A stretch of 64,000 bases of DNA from JAVVHH01 sp965199585 (lineage in GTDB: Bacteria > Pseudomonadota > Alphaproteobacteria > Acetobacterales > Acetobacteraceae). Below the pieces are notes generated by a model. That model searched no databases, was not told the DNA's origin, and saw only the letters and a program-made list of their open reading frames with translations. Position 1 is the stretch's first letter, and every line of letters starts with the position of its first letter. A program made the position numbers and the translations under genes. This document shows, piece after piece, positions 15,790 to 24,006 of the stretch. The stretch lies in contig CBDASI010000002.1 of assembly GCA_965199585.1 (NCBI GenBank), positions 186,001 to 250,000 on the forward strand, in the 5' to 3' direction.

Positions 15790-16932
15790 CTACTCTTGCT
15801 TGAACGGCGAATATTCTTCCAACGCTTCCATCTCGCGCTCGATCGCCCGCCGTTCCTGCTCCAGGAAACCGGCCACCGCCTTGCGCAGCCCCGGATGCTC
15901 GATCCAGTGCGCACTGTACGTCGGTTTCGGCAGGTAGCCGCGCTGGATCTTGTGTTCGCCTTGAGCTCCCGCTTCGACCCGCTTCAGACCGAGCGCGATC
16001 GCGAAATCGATCGCACGGTAGTAGCACAGCTCGAAATGTAGGAACGGCCAGTCGCCGCGGCAGCCCCAGTTGCGCCCATACAGCGCGTCATCGCCAAGCA
16101 GGTTGAGCGCGCCGGCCACCAGCTTGCCGTCGTGCTCAGCCATCATCAGCACGACCTGATCGCCGAGCCGCTCGGACAGCAGGGGAAAGAACGCCTTGGT
16201 CAGGTAGGCGCTGCCCCATTTGCGGTCCACGGTCGATTGGTAGAAGCCGTAGAATGCGTCCCAATGCCGCTTGGTGATCTCCGCGCCGCGCAGGGTGAGG
16301 TAGGTCAGGCCGCAATCGTTGGCGTCGCGGCGCTCTCGGCGGATGCTTTTGCGTTTGCGCGAACTGAGCGCGCCGAGGAAGCCGTCGAAATCGGCATACC
16401 CGTCGTTTTCCCAATGGAACTGCTTGCCCTGCCGCCGCAGCCAGCCGGCCTCGGACAGCGCCTCCCATTCCGCCTCGGTGCAAAAGGTCGCGTGGACCGA
16501 GGACAGCCCCAGTTCCTGACATGCCTGTTTCAGCGCTTGGCCCATCGCGTCCGCCGAGACGCCCTCCCGCGTCAGCAGCCGTGGGCCCGGCACCGGGCTG
16601 AACGGCACGCCGACCAGCAGCTTGGGATAGTAATCCCCGCCAGCGCGCTCGAACGCTTGCGCCCAACCATGGTCGAACACGTATTCGCCGTAGCTGTGCG
16701 ACTTGGCATACATCGGCGCCACCGCGACGATCCTGTCGCCGTGCCGCAATGCCGCATGCTGCGGTAGCCAGCCGGTGCGGTTGTTGGCCGACCCGCTATC
16801 CTCGAGTGCGGACAGGAAAGCGTGGCTGACGAACGGATTGCCTGTGCCGCCGAGGGTGCCGGCGCAGGCATTCCAGTCGTCGGGCGGGATGTCGGCGATC
16901 CGCTGGTGCAGCGTGAGTGTGAAGTCGGTCAT
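15790..16932 (-). CDS. GNAT-superfamily N-acyltransferase, COG3146/DUF482 type
   Basis: A 380-aa protein of the peptidogalycan or FemAB-like GNAT group. Features include NPFVSHAFLSALEDSGSA near the N-terminus, VAVAPMYAKSHSYGEYVFDHGWAQA, a basic SSRKRKSIRRERRD segment, GALNLLGDDALYGRNWGC, and a C-terminal EAGAQGEHKIQRGY motif. Family members are thought to transfer acyl or aminoacyl groups, but the acceptor is not known. I took ATG 16932; an ATG four codons upstream (16944) is also possible. It is on the same strand as RidA and the TSCPD protein, 64 bp after RidA. Confidence 0.85.
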   Translation of the reverse strand: MTDFTLTLHQRIADIPPDDWNACAGTLGGTGNPFVSHAFLSALEDSGSANNRTGWLPQHAALRHGDRIVAVAPMYAKSHSYGEYVFDHGWAQAFERAGGDYYPKLLVGVPFSPVPGPRLLTREGVSADAMGQALKQACQELGLSSVHATFCTEAEWEALSEAGWLRRQGKQFHWENDGYADFDGFLGALSSRKRKSIRRERRDANDCGLTYLTLRGAEITKRHWDAFYGFYQSTVDRKWGSAYLTKAFFPLLSERLGDQVVLMMAEHDGKLVAGALNLLGDDALYGRNWGCRGDWPFLHFELCYYRAIDFAIALGLKRVEAGAQGEHKIQRGYLPKPTYSAHWIEHPGLRKAVAGFLEQERRAIEREMEALEEYSPFKQE

Positions 16933-16996
16933 CCCATCGGGCATGACAGCGAATATGGGCGCCCGCTCGCGTCCTGAAAACCTGCTGCCGAGAAAC

Positions 16997-17461
16997 CTAC
17001 GCCATAACCTCAAACATGCCCTCGACTTCGACCGCGGCATCCGCCGGCAGCGACGGCACGCCGATCGTGCTGCGCGCATGCCGCCCGGCATCGCCGAAGA
17101 CGCTAACCGCCAGATCGGACGCCCCGTTCATCACGACCGCGTGCTGCGTGAACTCCGGCGTGCAGGCGATGAAGCCACCCAGCCGCACGACCCGCTTGAG
17201 CTTGCCGAGATCGCCGATCGCCGCCTGGAGCTGCGCCAGCAGATTGACGAAGCACAGGGCTGCCGCCTCGGTCCCGGTCTCGAGACTGACGCCGCCGCCG
17301 AGCTTGCCGGTGAACGCAACCTTGCCGTCCCGCGCCGGGATCTGGCCGGAGATCACGATGAGGTCACCCGATCGGACGAACGGCACGTAGTTGGCGATCG
17401 GTGCCATCGGCGTCGGCAACTCGATCCCGAGGTCACGCAGGCGGTCTGTGAAAGAAGTCAT
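16997..17461 (-). CDS. RidA-family enamine/imine deaminase
   Basis: A 154-aa Rid-family protein. These trimers hydrolyse reactive 2-aminoacrylate and related imines from PLP enzymes. The sequence has SGQIPARDGKVAFTGKLG, ALCFVNLLAQLQAAIGDL, and the active-site region GRHARSTIGVPSLPADAAVEVE with the substrate-binding Arg (in HARSTIG). It matches the longer YjgF/RidA subgroup of about 150 residues. Its ATG overlaps the stop of the NrdJ-like gene as ATGA, a notable partnership. Confidence 0.92.
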   Translation of the reverse strand: MTSFTDRLRDLGIELPTPMAPIANYVPFVRSGDLIVISGQIPARDGKVAFTGKLGGGVSLETGTEAAALCFVNLLAQLQAAIGDLGKLKRVVRLGGFIACTPEFTQHAVVMNGASDLAVSVFGDAGRHARSTIGVPSLPADAAVEVEGMFEVMA

Positions 17462-18924
17462 CCGTTGGCCACCAATCGTAGGCCCGTCCGCCGGGCGCGC
17501 ATCTGCACCGGTAGATCGAGCGGGAGGAGCGGCAGCGGGTCCGGTCGAGCATCCGGGATGCCCTCCGGGACCGAGCAGCCGCCAAGATAATTCAGCGCCA
17601 GATTGCGGAACACGTAGTCCAGCACCGACGTCGCATGCCCGATATCTGCATCGCCCTCGACGGCGCCGGCGGGGCCGAACCGCGTCAGCGTGAACGCCCG
17701 CACGTACACCTCCAACGGCACGCCATGCTGCAGCCCGAGGCTCACCGCCTCGGTCACGCTATCCACCATGTGCCGCATCACCGCACCCTCCCGCGGCATG
17801 GTAACATGCAGCTCGCCGAGTGTGCCGTCGGCATATTCTTCAGTCCGCACATAGACCCGGTGCCCGCCGATCGCCACGCGCTGGGTGTAGCCACGGCATC
17901 GTGCCGGCAGCGCGCGTCGGAGCGGCGGCGTTGCCGCGACCGCGCCGGCGACCGGCCGCGGCGGCATGGCATGCATGTAGGGCGCCACCGCGTCGTGCAT
18001 CGCCTGGTGCGCCTGCAGGCTGGCCGTCGCCAACACAGACTCACCATCCAGGATGCGGGCCAACGCCGCTTCCGCCGACAACGCCTTGGCCGCCAGGCGC
18101 GACTGTGCGGCACGCGTCAACCGGCCCCCGGCATCGACGGCCGAGAACGCCGGCGCGAACCCGCCGGTCTCGGCCCCGAGCAACGCGTCGGCCGGCCCCG
18201 GCACTGCGATCGCCGTGCTCGGCATCGAGGCCGATCCGCGCAATGCCTCGGTGCGGGCCCGCGAGGCGGCAGCGGCCAGCATCGGCATGCGCCGCAGCTT
18301 CGGCGGCTCCGGCCAGCTCGGCAGACAGGACAGCAGGTCCGGCTGCTCGCCGGCCAGCGTGACGTCGGCGGTGCCGCGCAGCAGCGCTGCGATGTTGGCA
18401 GCCAGGTCGCGCGCCTCCGGCGTCTCGTAATCGATGCCGATGCGCGCCAGTAGCCCGTCCAGATCGGTGAACCCGATCGCGACCCGGCCCGCCGCCGGCT
18501 CGCTCAGCCGCAGCGCGGTGGCCGCCGTACGCACGGCATCGATGAAGCCGTCCACGTCGAAGCCGGCCGCCTCGTCGTGGAACGCCGGCAGGTTCATCAC
18601 GAAGCCCGGCGCCGTTCCCTCGTCATTGCCACCCCAGAGCGGCGCGGTCGGCGCGGCCTGGCGCAGCAGCAGCAGCGCGTGCAGCCGGTCGGCCAGCGCC
18701 GAGTCCCCCTCGAGCCGGGCACTGCTGGCGAGCGGACGGATCCAGCTCTCGGCCGCGCGCGGCAGGGTCGCCTTGCCCTCTCCCGGCGCCAGCGCCGCCA
18801 GCGCCGCCGCCGCCCGGTCGTCCCAACTGGCGGGAAGCGTCAGCGTGCGCGGCGCCGCATCCGCATCCGCCCCCGCCTCGGTGTCGCGCATGCGCACGCC
18901 GCGCCAGATCTTCGTGAAGCTCAT
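17458..18924 (-). CDS. TSCPD-domain protein derived from class II ribonucleotide reductase (NrdJ), no catalytic cysteines
   Basis: A 488-aa protein whose C-terminal third (residues about 345-450) closely follows the end of vitamin B12-dependent NrdJ: YTQRVAIGGHRVYVRTEEY, LGELHVTMPREGA, VSLGLQHGVPLEVYVRAFT and TSVLDYVFRNLALNYLG. The segment GFTDLDGLLARIGIDYETPE (151-170) resembles the NrdJ barrel region preceding the active site. Full NrdJ is usually twice this long. Only C200, C343 and C450 are present, without the barrel cysteine set or a terminal CxxC, so ribonucleotide reduction is unlikely. It may be a regulatory paralog. It is coupled by ATGA to RidA. Confidence 0.85.
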   Translation of the reverse strand: MSFTKIWRGVRMRDTEAGADADAAPRTLTLPASWDDRAAAALAALAPGEGKATLPRAAESWIRPLASSARLEGDSALADRLHALLLLRQAAPTAPLWGGNDEGTAPGFVMNLPAFHDEAAGFDVDGFIDAVRTAATALRLSEPAAGRVAIGFTDLDGLLARIGIDYETPEARDLAANIAALLRGTADVTLAGEQPDLLSCLPSWPEPPKLRRMPMLAAAASRARTEALRGSASMPSTAIAVPGPADALLGAETGGFAPAFSAVDAGGRLTRAAQSRLAAKALSAEAALARILDGESVLATASLQAHQAMHDAVAPYMHAMPPRPVAGAVAATPPLRRALPARCRGYTQRVAIGGHRVYVRTEEYADGTLGELHVTMPREGAVMRHMVDSVTEAVSLGLQHGVPLEVYVRAFTLTRFGPAGAVEGDADIGHATSVLDYVFRNLALNYLGGCSVPEGIPDARPDPLPLLPLDLPVQMRARRTGLRLVANG

Positions 18925-19002
18925 GTCGGGATGCTAGATGGGTTTGTGGGCTTCGGGAACCGGGGATGGCTTAAGATGTCGCACCCACGTATGATTGGCG
19001 CC

Positions 19003-19356
19003 ATGACCATCGGCACCCGCTTGTTCACCTGGTTGTCGGGGCGCGCCGTCGGCAGCGACCCGGCCGGCAACACCTATTACGAAGAGCGCCGCGCCCGCAA
19101 AGGCGCCCGCGCCCGCCGCTGGGTGATGTATGCCGGCGTGCCGGAGGCCAGCACCGTCGCGCCCGAGTGGCACGGCTGGCTGCACTACATGACCGACCAG
19201 CCGATTCCGATCGCGAACCGCCGCGCCTGGCAAACCCCGCACCAGCCGAACATGACCGGTACGGCGCAGGCCTACCGCCCACCGGGTCACGAGTACCAGG
19301 GCGGCAAGACCCCGTCGGCCACGGGCGACTACGAATCCTGGACGCCGGGGAGCTAG
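19003..19356 (+). CDS. NADH:ubiquinone oxidoreductase accessory subunit, NDUFA12/B17.2 family
   Basis: A 117-aa relative of the complex I accessory subunit NDUFA12, found in alphaproteobacteria and mitochondria. Conserved parts are IGTRLFTWLSGRAVGSDPAG, NTYYEERRARKG, RRWVMYAGVPEASTVAPEWHGWLHY and the C-terminal PHQPNMTGTAQAYRPPGH. It probably sits at the matrix-arm surface of complex I. ATG 19003 is chosen; in-frame ATGs at 18991 and 18976 would add up to nine residues. mlaD follows after 3 bp, the usual order in this class. Confidence 0.92.
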   Translation: MTIGTRLFTWLSGRAVGSDPAGNTYYEERRARKGARARRWVMYAGVPEASTVAPEWHGWLHYMTDQPIPIANRRAWQTPHQPNMTGTAQAYRPPGHEYQGGKTPSATGDYESWTPGS

Positions 19357-19359
19357 CGC

Positions 19360-19863
19360 GTGGCCGTCGCCAAGCGGGGGGCCGCCGAGATCGCGACCGG
19401 CGCCATCATCATCGTGCTCGCGCTGGGCTTCCTTGGTTACGCGCTGATCAACACCGGCCGTGACAAGACCGGCGGGCTGCACCTGACCGCCCAGTTCGAC
19501 AACATCGGCGGCATCACCAGCGGCGCCGACATCCGCGTCGCCGGCGTCAAAGTCGGCAACGTCTCCGACGTGACGATCGACCCGCGCACCTTCCAGGCGA
19601 TCCTGGGCTTGACCGTGCGCCCGGACCTCAAGCTCCCGTCCGACACCAGCGCGGTCATCTCCACCGGTGGCCTGCTCGGCGGTCAGTTCGTCACCCTCTC
19701 GCCCGGCGGCGCCGCCGAGGACCTCGCCGAGGGCGGCACGATCAAGCTGACGCAGTCGGCCACCAATCTCGAGGACCTGCTGGGCAAGTTCATCTTCAAC
19801 GTCGGCAGTCTGGCGGACGCGACGCAGAAATCGCTGCAGCAGAAGAACACGTCGACCCCATGA
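19360..19863 (+). CDS. mlaD: outer-membrane lipid asymmetry protein MlaD (MCE domain)
   Basis: A 167-aa inner-membrane-anchored MCE protein. Residues 8-29 form one membrane span (AAEIATGAIIIVLALGFLG), followed by the MCE domain, with LTAQFDNIGGITSGADIRVAGVKVG and the loop ISTGGLLGGQFVTLSPGG. MlaD hexamers pass phospholipid between the MlaFEB transporter and periplasmic MlaC. The start is GTG at 19360. No other mla gene is near, which is normal for alphaproteobacteria with this NDUFA12-mlaD order. It overlaps the next ORF as ATGA. Confidence 0.93.
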   Translation: MAVAKRGAAEIATGAIIIVLALGFLGYALINTGRDKTGGLHLTAQFDNIGGITSGADIRVAGVKVGNVSDVTIDPRTFQAILGLTVRPDLKLPSDTSAVISTGGLLGGQFVTLSPGGAAEDLAEGGTIKLTQSATNLEDLLGKFIFNVGSLADATQKSLQQKNTSTP

Positions 19864-20069
19864 GCGAGCGGATCTGGCCCGGCGTCGACGGTCAACCGAT
19901 CGCGTGCCGCGAGAAACTGCGGACGCTGGCCGATAACGAGGCCGAAGCGCGTCAGGTGCTGCAGGACGCGTTCGAGGACGCGATCCTGATGGGCGTCGAC
20001 GAACGGGCGGTCCGCGACGCGTTCTTGGCAATGGTCGCCGGGCTGCGCTCTCCGAAAGTCGGCGTTTGA
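19860..20069 (+). CDS. small conserved-looking protein, 69 aa
   Basis: I do not recognise a family. The product is soluble and mostly helical, with a charged middle (LADNEAEARQVLQDAFEDAI) and no cysteine pair or membrane segment. Its ATG overlaps mlaD's stop (ATGA) and its TGA overlaps the TTG start of the DUF2155 gene (TTGA), so it is held between two envelope genes by coupling on both sides. That supports it as a true gene. A role in envelope or complex I assembly is only suggested by position. Confidence 0.7.
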   Translation: MSERIWPGVDGQPIACREKLRTLADNEAEARQVLQDAFEDAILMGVDERAVRDAFLAMVAGLRSPKVGV

Positions 20070-20413
20070 AGCGTTTGCTGCTGCTCCTCCTGATCGCCAG
20101 CCCGGCCATCGCACAGGAGAATTGGATCCCGCGCGGCACCGCCGATCTGGCGCTGCTGGACAAGATCCGCGCCCAACCGAATAACGTTTCCGTCCGCGTG
20201 GGCGAGAGCACGGTCATCGGCTCCATCACCGTGCGCGTGAAGAGCTGCGTCGTCCGTCCGCCCGACCAGCCGGCCGATGCCGCCGCATATCTCGACGTGA
20301 CGGACACGCGGGGCAACAGCGACGTGTTCCACGGCTGGATGCTCGCCAAGACGCCCGGCGCCTCGCAGATGGAGCACCCGGTCTACGACGTCCGGCTGCT
20401 CGGATGCCACTGA
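20066..20413 (+). CDS. DUF2155 periplasmic protein
   Basis: A 115-aa exported protein with a classic signal peptide (KRLLLLLLIASPAIA, cleavage likely after residue 16) and the DUF2155 core: ALLDKIRAQPNNVSVRVGESTVIGSITVRVKSCVVRPPDQPADAAAYLDV and FHGWMLAKTPGASQMEHPVYDVRLLGC. It has two cysteines that could pair. DUF2155 genes sit next to NDUFA12 and mlaD in many alphaproteobacteria, with no known biochemical role. It starts with TTG, coupled to the upstream ORF, and overlaps otsB by 10 bp. Confidence 0.9.
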   Translation: MKRLLLLLLIASPAIAQENWIPRGTADLALLDKIRAQPNNVSVRVGESTVIGSITVRVKSCVVRPPDQPADAAAYLDVTDTRGNSDVFHGWMLAKTPGASQMEHPVYDVRLLGCH

Positions 20414-21174
20414 CGCCGCCATCGGGCCTGCCGCCCCCGGCGCGGACCGCGCTGCTGCTGGACATCGACGGCACCCTGATCGACCTGGCGCCGACGCCGG
20501 ACTCGGTCGTCGTGCCCGACGGCCTTCTCGACAGCCTGCGTCGCCTACGCCAGCATCTCGGCGACGCGCTCGCCGTCATCACCGGTCGTCCGCTCGACCA
20601 GGTGGATCATCTGCTGCCCGGCGTGCCCTACGCCGCCGCGACCGAACATGGTGGCGCCATCCGTCACGCGCCGGGCGGTGCGGTCGAACGGGCGGCGTTG
20701 CCGGGCCTGCCGGAGGCCTGGCTCGAGCACGCCGCCGCGGCCGTGGCCGCCCATCCCGGCAGCCTGCTCGAGCGCAAGCAGCGCGGCCTAGTGCTGCACT
20801 ACCGTCTCGCCCCTGCCGCAGGCCCGGCCTTACGCGCGGCGGCCGATGCCATGATCGCCGCCGATGCCGAGCGGTTCCAGCTCCTCGAGGCGTCGATGGC
20901 CTGGGAGATCCGGCCGCGCGGCATCGACAAGGGCGTCGCCGTCGAGCGCCTCTGCAGCCGCGCGCCGTTCCTCGGCAGGCTGCCGATCTTCATCGGCGAT
21001 GACGTGACTGACGAGGACGCCATCCGCGCCGTTCACGTCATGGGCGGCGCCGGGCTGCGCGTGGACCGCGCGTTCGGCACCCCGGCGGACGTGCGCGCCT
21101 GGCTCGCCCGCAGCGCCGACCGGCTCGACGCCGGGGCAACGGACTGGGCGGCGGACTGGGCGACGCTCGACTAG
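20404..21174 (+). CDS. otsB: trehalose-6-phosphate phosphatase
   Basis: A HAD-superfamily phosphatase of 256 aa that removes phosphate from trehalose-6-phosphate. Motif I is LLLDIDGTLIDLAPTP (nucleophile D20, acid D22), motif II contains VITGRP, motif III includes KGVAVERL, and motif IV is IFIGDDVTDEDAI. No otsA (trehalose-6-phosphate synthase) lies in the window, so the synthase is elsewhere or the enzyme acts alone. Its stop overlaps the convergent GST stop as CTAG. Confidence 0.92.
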   Translation: MPLTPPSGLPPPARTALLLDIDGTLIDLAPTPDSVVVPDGLLDSLRRLRQHLGDALAVITGRPLDQVDHLLPGVPYAAATEHGGAIRHAPGGAVERAALPGLPEAWLEHAAAAVAAHPGSLLERKQRGLVLHYRLAPAAGPALRAAADAMIAADAERFQLLEASMAWEIRPRGIDKGVAVERLCSRAPFLGRLPIFIGDDVTDEDAIRAVHVMGGAGLRVDRAFGTPADVRAWLARSADRLDAGATDWAADWATLD

Positions 21175-21797
21175 CTCAGCGGCTGGGCGACATGGGTGCG
21201 GTAGGCCGCGCGCGAGAGCAGGCGGTCATACCAGGCCCGCAGATGCGGCAAATCCGGCTGCTCGATACCATCGAAGCTGAACCACCGATGCGCATGCACG
21301 CCGATGCTGACGTCGCACAGCGTCATCGTCGACCCGGCGATATACTCCGACCCGGCCAGCACCCCGTCGAGGATCCCGTACAGCTCGCCCAACCGGGTCG
21401 CCGCCTTGTTGATCGCCGCCCAGTCCCGCTGCGCCGGCGCATGACGGACCAGGCCCCAGAACACCGGCGTCATCTGCGGGCCCAGCGTCGTCTGAAGCCA
21501 ATCCATCCACCGATCGACATTGGCGCGCGCCCGCAGATTGCCCGGCCAGAATGCCTCCCCACCCTCGTTGGCCGCCGCGAGATACCGCAGGATGGCGTTG
21601 CTCTCCCACAGCGTGAAATCGTCCTCCACCAGCGTCGGCACCACGCCGTTGGGGTTCAGCGCGCGATACTCCGCCGTATCGGTGCCGCCGAACTTGCCGC
21701 CGACATCGCGCCGCTCGTATGGCAGCTGCATCTCCTCCAGCAGCCAGATCACCTTCATGACGTTGCTGGAATTGGCTCGTCCCAACAGAATCCGCAC
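21171..21797 (-). CDS. glutathione S-transferase family protein
   Basis: A 208-aa cytosolic GST. The N-terminal thioredoxin-like domain reads ILLGRANSSNVMKVIWLLEEMQLPYERRDVGGKFGG, then the cis-Pro motif NPNGVVPTLVEDDFTLWESNAILRYLA (residues about 48-74). The C-terminal helical domain includes STMTLCDVSIGVHAHRW. The Ser pair after GRAN suggests a serine-type active site (beta, theta or nu class). The substrate is unknown. It is divergent from dsbB, 73 bp apart. Confidence 0.92.
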   Translation of the reverse strand: MRILLGRANSSNVMKVIWLLEEMQLPYERRDVGGKFGGTDTAEYRALNPNGVVPTLVEDDFTLWESNAILRYLAAANEGGEAFWPGNLRARANVDRWMDWLQTTLGPQMTPVFWGLVRHAPAQRDWAAINKAATRLGELYGILDGVLAGSEYIAGSTMTLCDVSIGVHAHRWFSFDGIEQPDLPHLRAWYDRLLSRAAYRTHVAQPLS

Positions 21798-21870
21798 TGG
21801 CCCGTCTCCCCGCTATCGATTCGACAGTACGGAAGTTGCCGGGTGCAGGAAAGCGCCGCATAGGAATGCC

Positions 21871-22365
21871 ATGAGGCTGTTCGAAGCATGGCGCGCCGCG
21901 CTGATTGGCACCCTGGTCAGCGCCGCCGCCCTGGCCGCCGCATTCGCGAGCGAATGGGGCCTGGGCCTGGTGCCCTGCGCGTTGTGTCTGGTCGAGCGCT
22001 GGCCGTACCGGGTCGGCATCGCGCTGGGGCTGCTGGCGCTGCTCTGGGCGCGCGGCCGCCGAGCGGTGCTGGCGGTCATGACGGTCGTCATGCTCGCCGG
22101 CGCCGGCGCCGGTGCCGTCCATGTCGGCGTGGAACAGGGCTGGTGGCCGAGCCCGCTGCCGGAATGCGCCGCGCCGGATCTCGGCCACGGCACCGCGGCC
22201 GAACGCCTCGCGCGCATGCCGCTCTTCCCGGCCAAGCCGTGCGACGACCCGACCTACCTCGTCCCCGGCCTCCCAATCAGCATGGCGACGGCGAACATGC
22301 TCCTGGCCCTGGCACTTGCGCTCTATCTGGCCATCTCTGCAGCCAGACCGAGGAGAGCCGTATGA
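21871..22365 (+). CDS. dsbB: disulfide bond formation protein B
   Basis: A 164-aa inner-membrane quinone-dependent thiol oxidase that recharges DsbA. It has four hydrophobic spans, the first cysteine pair as C36-A-L-C39 in GLVPCALCLVERWPYR, and the second pair as C99 (PLPEC) and C124 (FPAKPCDDPTY). Both pairs needed for electron flow to ubiquinone are present. The ATG at 21871 is the likely start. It ends with an ATGA overlap into coq7, so a quinone-reducing enzyme is coupled to an enzyme that makes quinone. Confidence 0.9.
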   Translation: MRLFEAWRAALIGTLVSAAALAAAFASEWGLGLVPCALCLVERWPYRVGIALGLLALLWARGRRAVLAVMTVVMLAGAGAGAVHVGVEQGWWPSPLPECAAPDLGHGTAAERLARMPLFPAKPCDDPTYLVPGLPISMATANMLLALALALYLAISAARPRRAV

Positions 22366-22907
22366 GCGACAAGCCGACCCTACCCGGAGACCTCGCTGCC
22401 ACCGACAGGGTCGAACGGATCATCCGCGTCGACCATGCCGGCGAGTTCGGCGCGTCCTGCATCTATGCCGGCCAACTCGCCGTGCTCGGGCGGGGTGACA
22501 CGGGCGACGTGATCCGTCGCATGAAAGCGCAGGAAGACGTGCATCTCAGCACCTTTGCCGCGCTGGTCGGCGCGCGCCGGGTGCGGCCCACGGCGCTACT
22601 ACCGTTGTGGAATATCGCCGGCTTCGCGCTCGGCGCCGTCACGGCCGCCTTGGGAACCCGTGCGGCGATGGCCTGCACGGTGGCGGTCGAAGAGGCAATC
22701 GATGAGCACTACCAGGCCCAGGCGGATTTGCTCGACGAGGACGAACGCGCGCTGAAGGACACCATCGAGCGGTTCCGCGCCGAGGAACTCGAACACCGCG
22801 ACATCGGGCTCGAGCACGAAGCGGAGCAAGCCCCAGGCTACCGCCTGATGTCGCAGGTCATCAAAGCCGGATGCAAGGTAGCCATCGCGGTAAGCGAACG
22901 CCTCTAA
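22362..22907 (+). CDS. coq7: 3-demethoxyubiquinol 3-hydroxylase, Coq7 type
   Basis: A di-iron carboxylate hydroxylase of 181 aa for a late ring hydroxylation in ubiquinone synthesis. All six ligands are visible: E28 (DHAGEFGA), E58 and H61 (AQEDVH), E110 (AVEEAIDEH), E142 and H145 (EELEHRD). AGGAG lies upstream, and the start is coupled to dsbB. No other ubi gene is nearby. The length matches the bacterial Coq7 type rather than longer eukaryotic forms. Confidence 0.93.
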   Translation: MSDKPTLPGDLAATDRVERIIRVDHAGEFGASCIYAGQLAVLGRGDTGDVIRRMKAQEDVHLSTFAALVGARRVRPTALLPLWNIAGFALGAVTAALGTRAAMACTVAVEEAIDEHYQAQADLLDEDERALKDTIERFRAEELEHRDIGLEHEAEQAPGYRLMSQVIKAGCKVAIAVSERL

Positions 22908-22927
22908 TCGAAGCTCCCCGTCAACCA

Positions 22928-22957
22928 CTCACTCGTAGGGTGGGCTTTAGCCCACCA
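22928..22957. repeat. dispersed hairpin element, copy 1
   Basis: A 30-bp unit with GGTGGGC and GCCCACC arms lies after coq7. It matches the unit at 40370-40399 at 27 of 30 positions. The gap 22908-23153 also holds another repeat-like block (23029-23064) with TGGATTGCC and CTCGCAATGACGA, similar to intergenic repeats seen in many alphaproteobacteria. I see no gene here. Confidence 0.75.
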
Positions 22958-23028
22958 TGGCTCGCCGCAACCCTCGACCCCGTCATCGTGGCGACCGCAC
23001 GTAGGAAGCGGAATGCGTGCCGCTACCC

Positions 23029-23064
23029 TGGATTGCCGCGTCGCTGCGCTCCTCGCAATGACGA
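23029..23064. repeat. second repeat-like block after coq7
   Basis: TGGATTGCCGCG followed by TCGCTGCGCTCCTCGCAATG resembles a short dispersed alphaproteobacterial intergenic repeat. No second copy is in the window, so the repeat status comes from recalled similarity. Confidence 0.4.
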
Positions 23065-23111
23065 GGAGTCCCAAGAAGCGTATCCAACACCCATGGATCG
23101 TAGACAAAGAA

Positions 23112-23139
23112 AAACCCCGGGGATTGCGCCCCGGGGTTT
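23112..23139 (-). terminator. rho-independent terminator of the Bax-inhibitor-1 gene
   Basis: On the minus strand, AAACCCCGGGG pairs with CCCCGGGGTTT across a 6-nt loop, giving an 11-bp stem, and is followed by TTCTTTG after the T-rich arm. It starts 15 bp after the stop of the gene at 23154. Confidence 0.9.
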
Positions 23140-23153
23140 CAGCAGAACCAGCC

Positions 23154-23921
23154 TTAGTTGTTGCTGTTACGGACGCCGAAGAGCTGCAGCGCCAGCATGA
23201 ACAGGTTAATGAAGTTCAGATACAGCGTCAGCGCATCGTAAACGCTACGAACAGCGGCCCCATCGGTGCCTTCGGCATACGCATACTGCACGTAATCGTT
23301 CTTGATCCGCTGCGTGTCGTAGGCGGTGAGCCCCACGAACACCAACACGCCGATGACACTGACCGCGAACTGCAGGCCCGAGCTACCGATGAACATGTTG
23401 ACCAAGCTTGCGAGCACGACCCCGATCAGTCCCATCATCAGGAAGCTGCCGAACCGGGTCAGGTCCGTCTTGGTCGTGTAGCCCCAGATGCTCATCGCGG
23501 CGAACGTGCCGGCGCTGACGAAGAACACGCGAGCGATGCTGCCACCAGCGTAGATCAGGAAAATGTTGGCGAGCGACGCGCCCATGGCGGCAGCGAATGC
23601 CCAGAACAGCAGTTGCGTCGTCTGCCGCGACATCCGATTGACGCCGAAGCTCAGCACCATGACGAACACCAACGGCGCGAACATCGCCGCATAGCCCAGC
23701 AGGGTCGGCTGGATCGCCATGCCGCGCTGCGTCATCACCTGATGATAGAACAGGTTGATCAGCGAGGTATTGGCCACGCCATAGGCGATCGCCCCGGTCA
23801 GCACGAGACCGGATGCCATCCAATTGTAGACGCGCAACATGTAGCCGCGCAGACCGGCGTCGATAACCGCGCCGTCCGCGGCTGAGGGCGTATAAGCCCG
23901 AGAGTCGGGGACGAAAGCCAT
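23154..23921 (-). CDS. Bax inhibitor-1/YccA family membrane protein
   Basis: A 255-aa inner-membrane protein with seven hydrophobic segments, of the BI-1/TMBIM (UPF0005) family. The family landmark LTAYDTQRIKNDY lies before the last span, where Asp residues form the Ca2+/H+ sensing site in the Bacillus YetJ structure. The N-terminus is short and cytoplasmic (MAFVPDSRAYTPSA). Bacterial members may leak calcium or help membrane-stress survival. It stands alone between its own terminator and a divergent 85-bp gap. Confidence 0.92.
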   Translation of the reverse strand: MAFVPDSRAYTPSAADGAVIDAGLRGYMLRVYNWMASGLVLTGAIAYGVANTSLINLFYHQVMTQRGMAIQPTLLGYAAMFAPLVFVMVLSFGVNRMSRQTTQLLFWAFAAAMGASLANIFLIYAGGSIARVFFVSAGTFAAMSIWGYTTKTDLTRFGSFLMMGLIGVVLASLVNMFIGSSGLQFAVSVIGVLVFVGLTAYDTQRIKNDYVQYAYAEGTDGAAVRSVYDALTLYLNFINLFMLALQLFGVRNSNN

Positions 23922-24006
23922 GGCTCCGAAAATCCTCTTCAGTGGGCGAGATGCCCTCGAAAGCTATGTTGGTGACAACCTATTCTGGATCAAGACAAAT
24001 CGAGAG

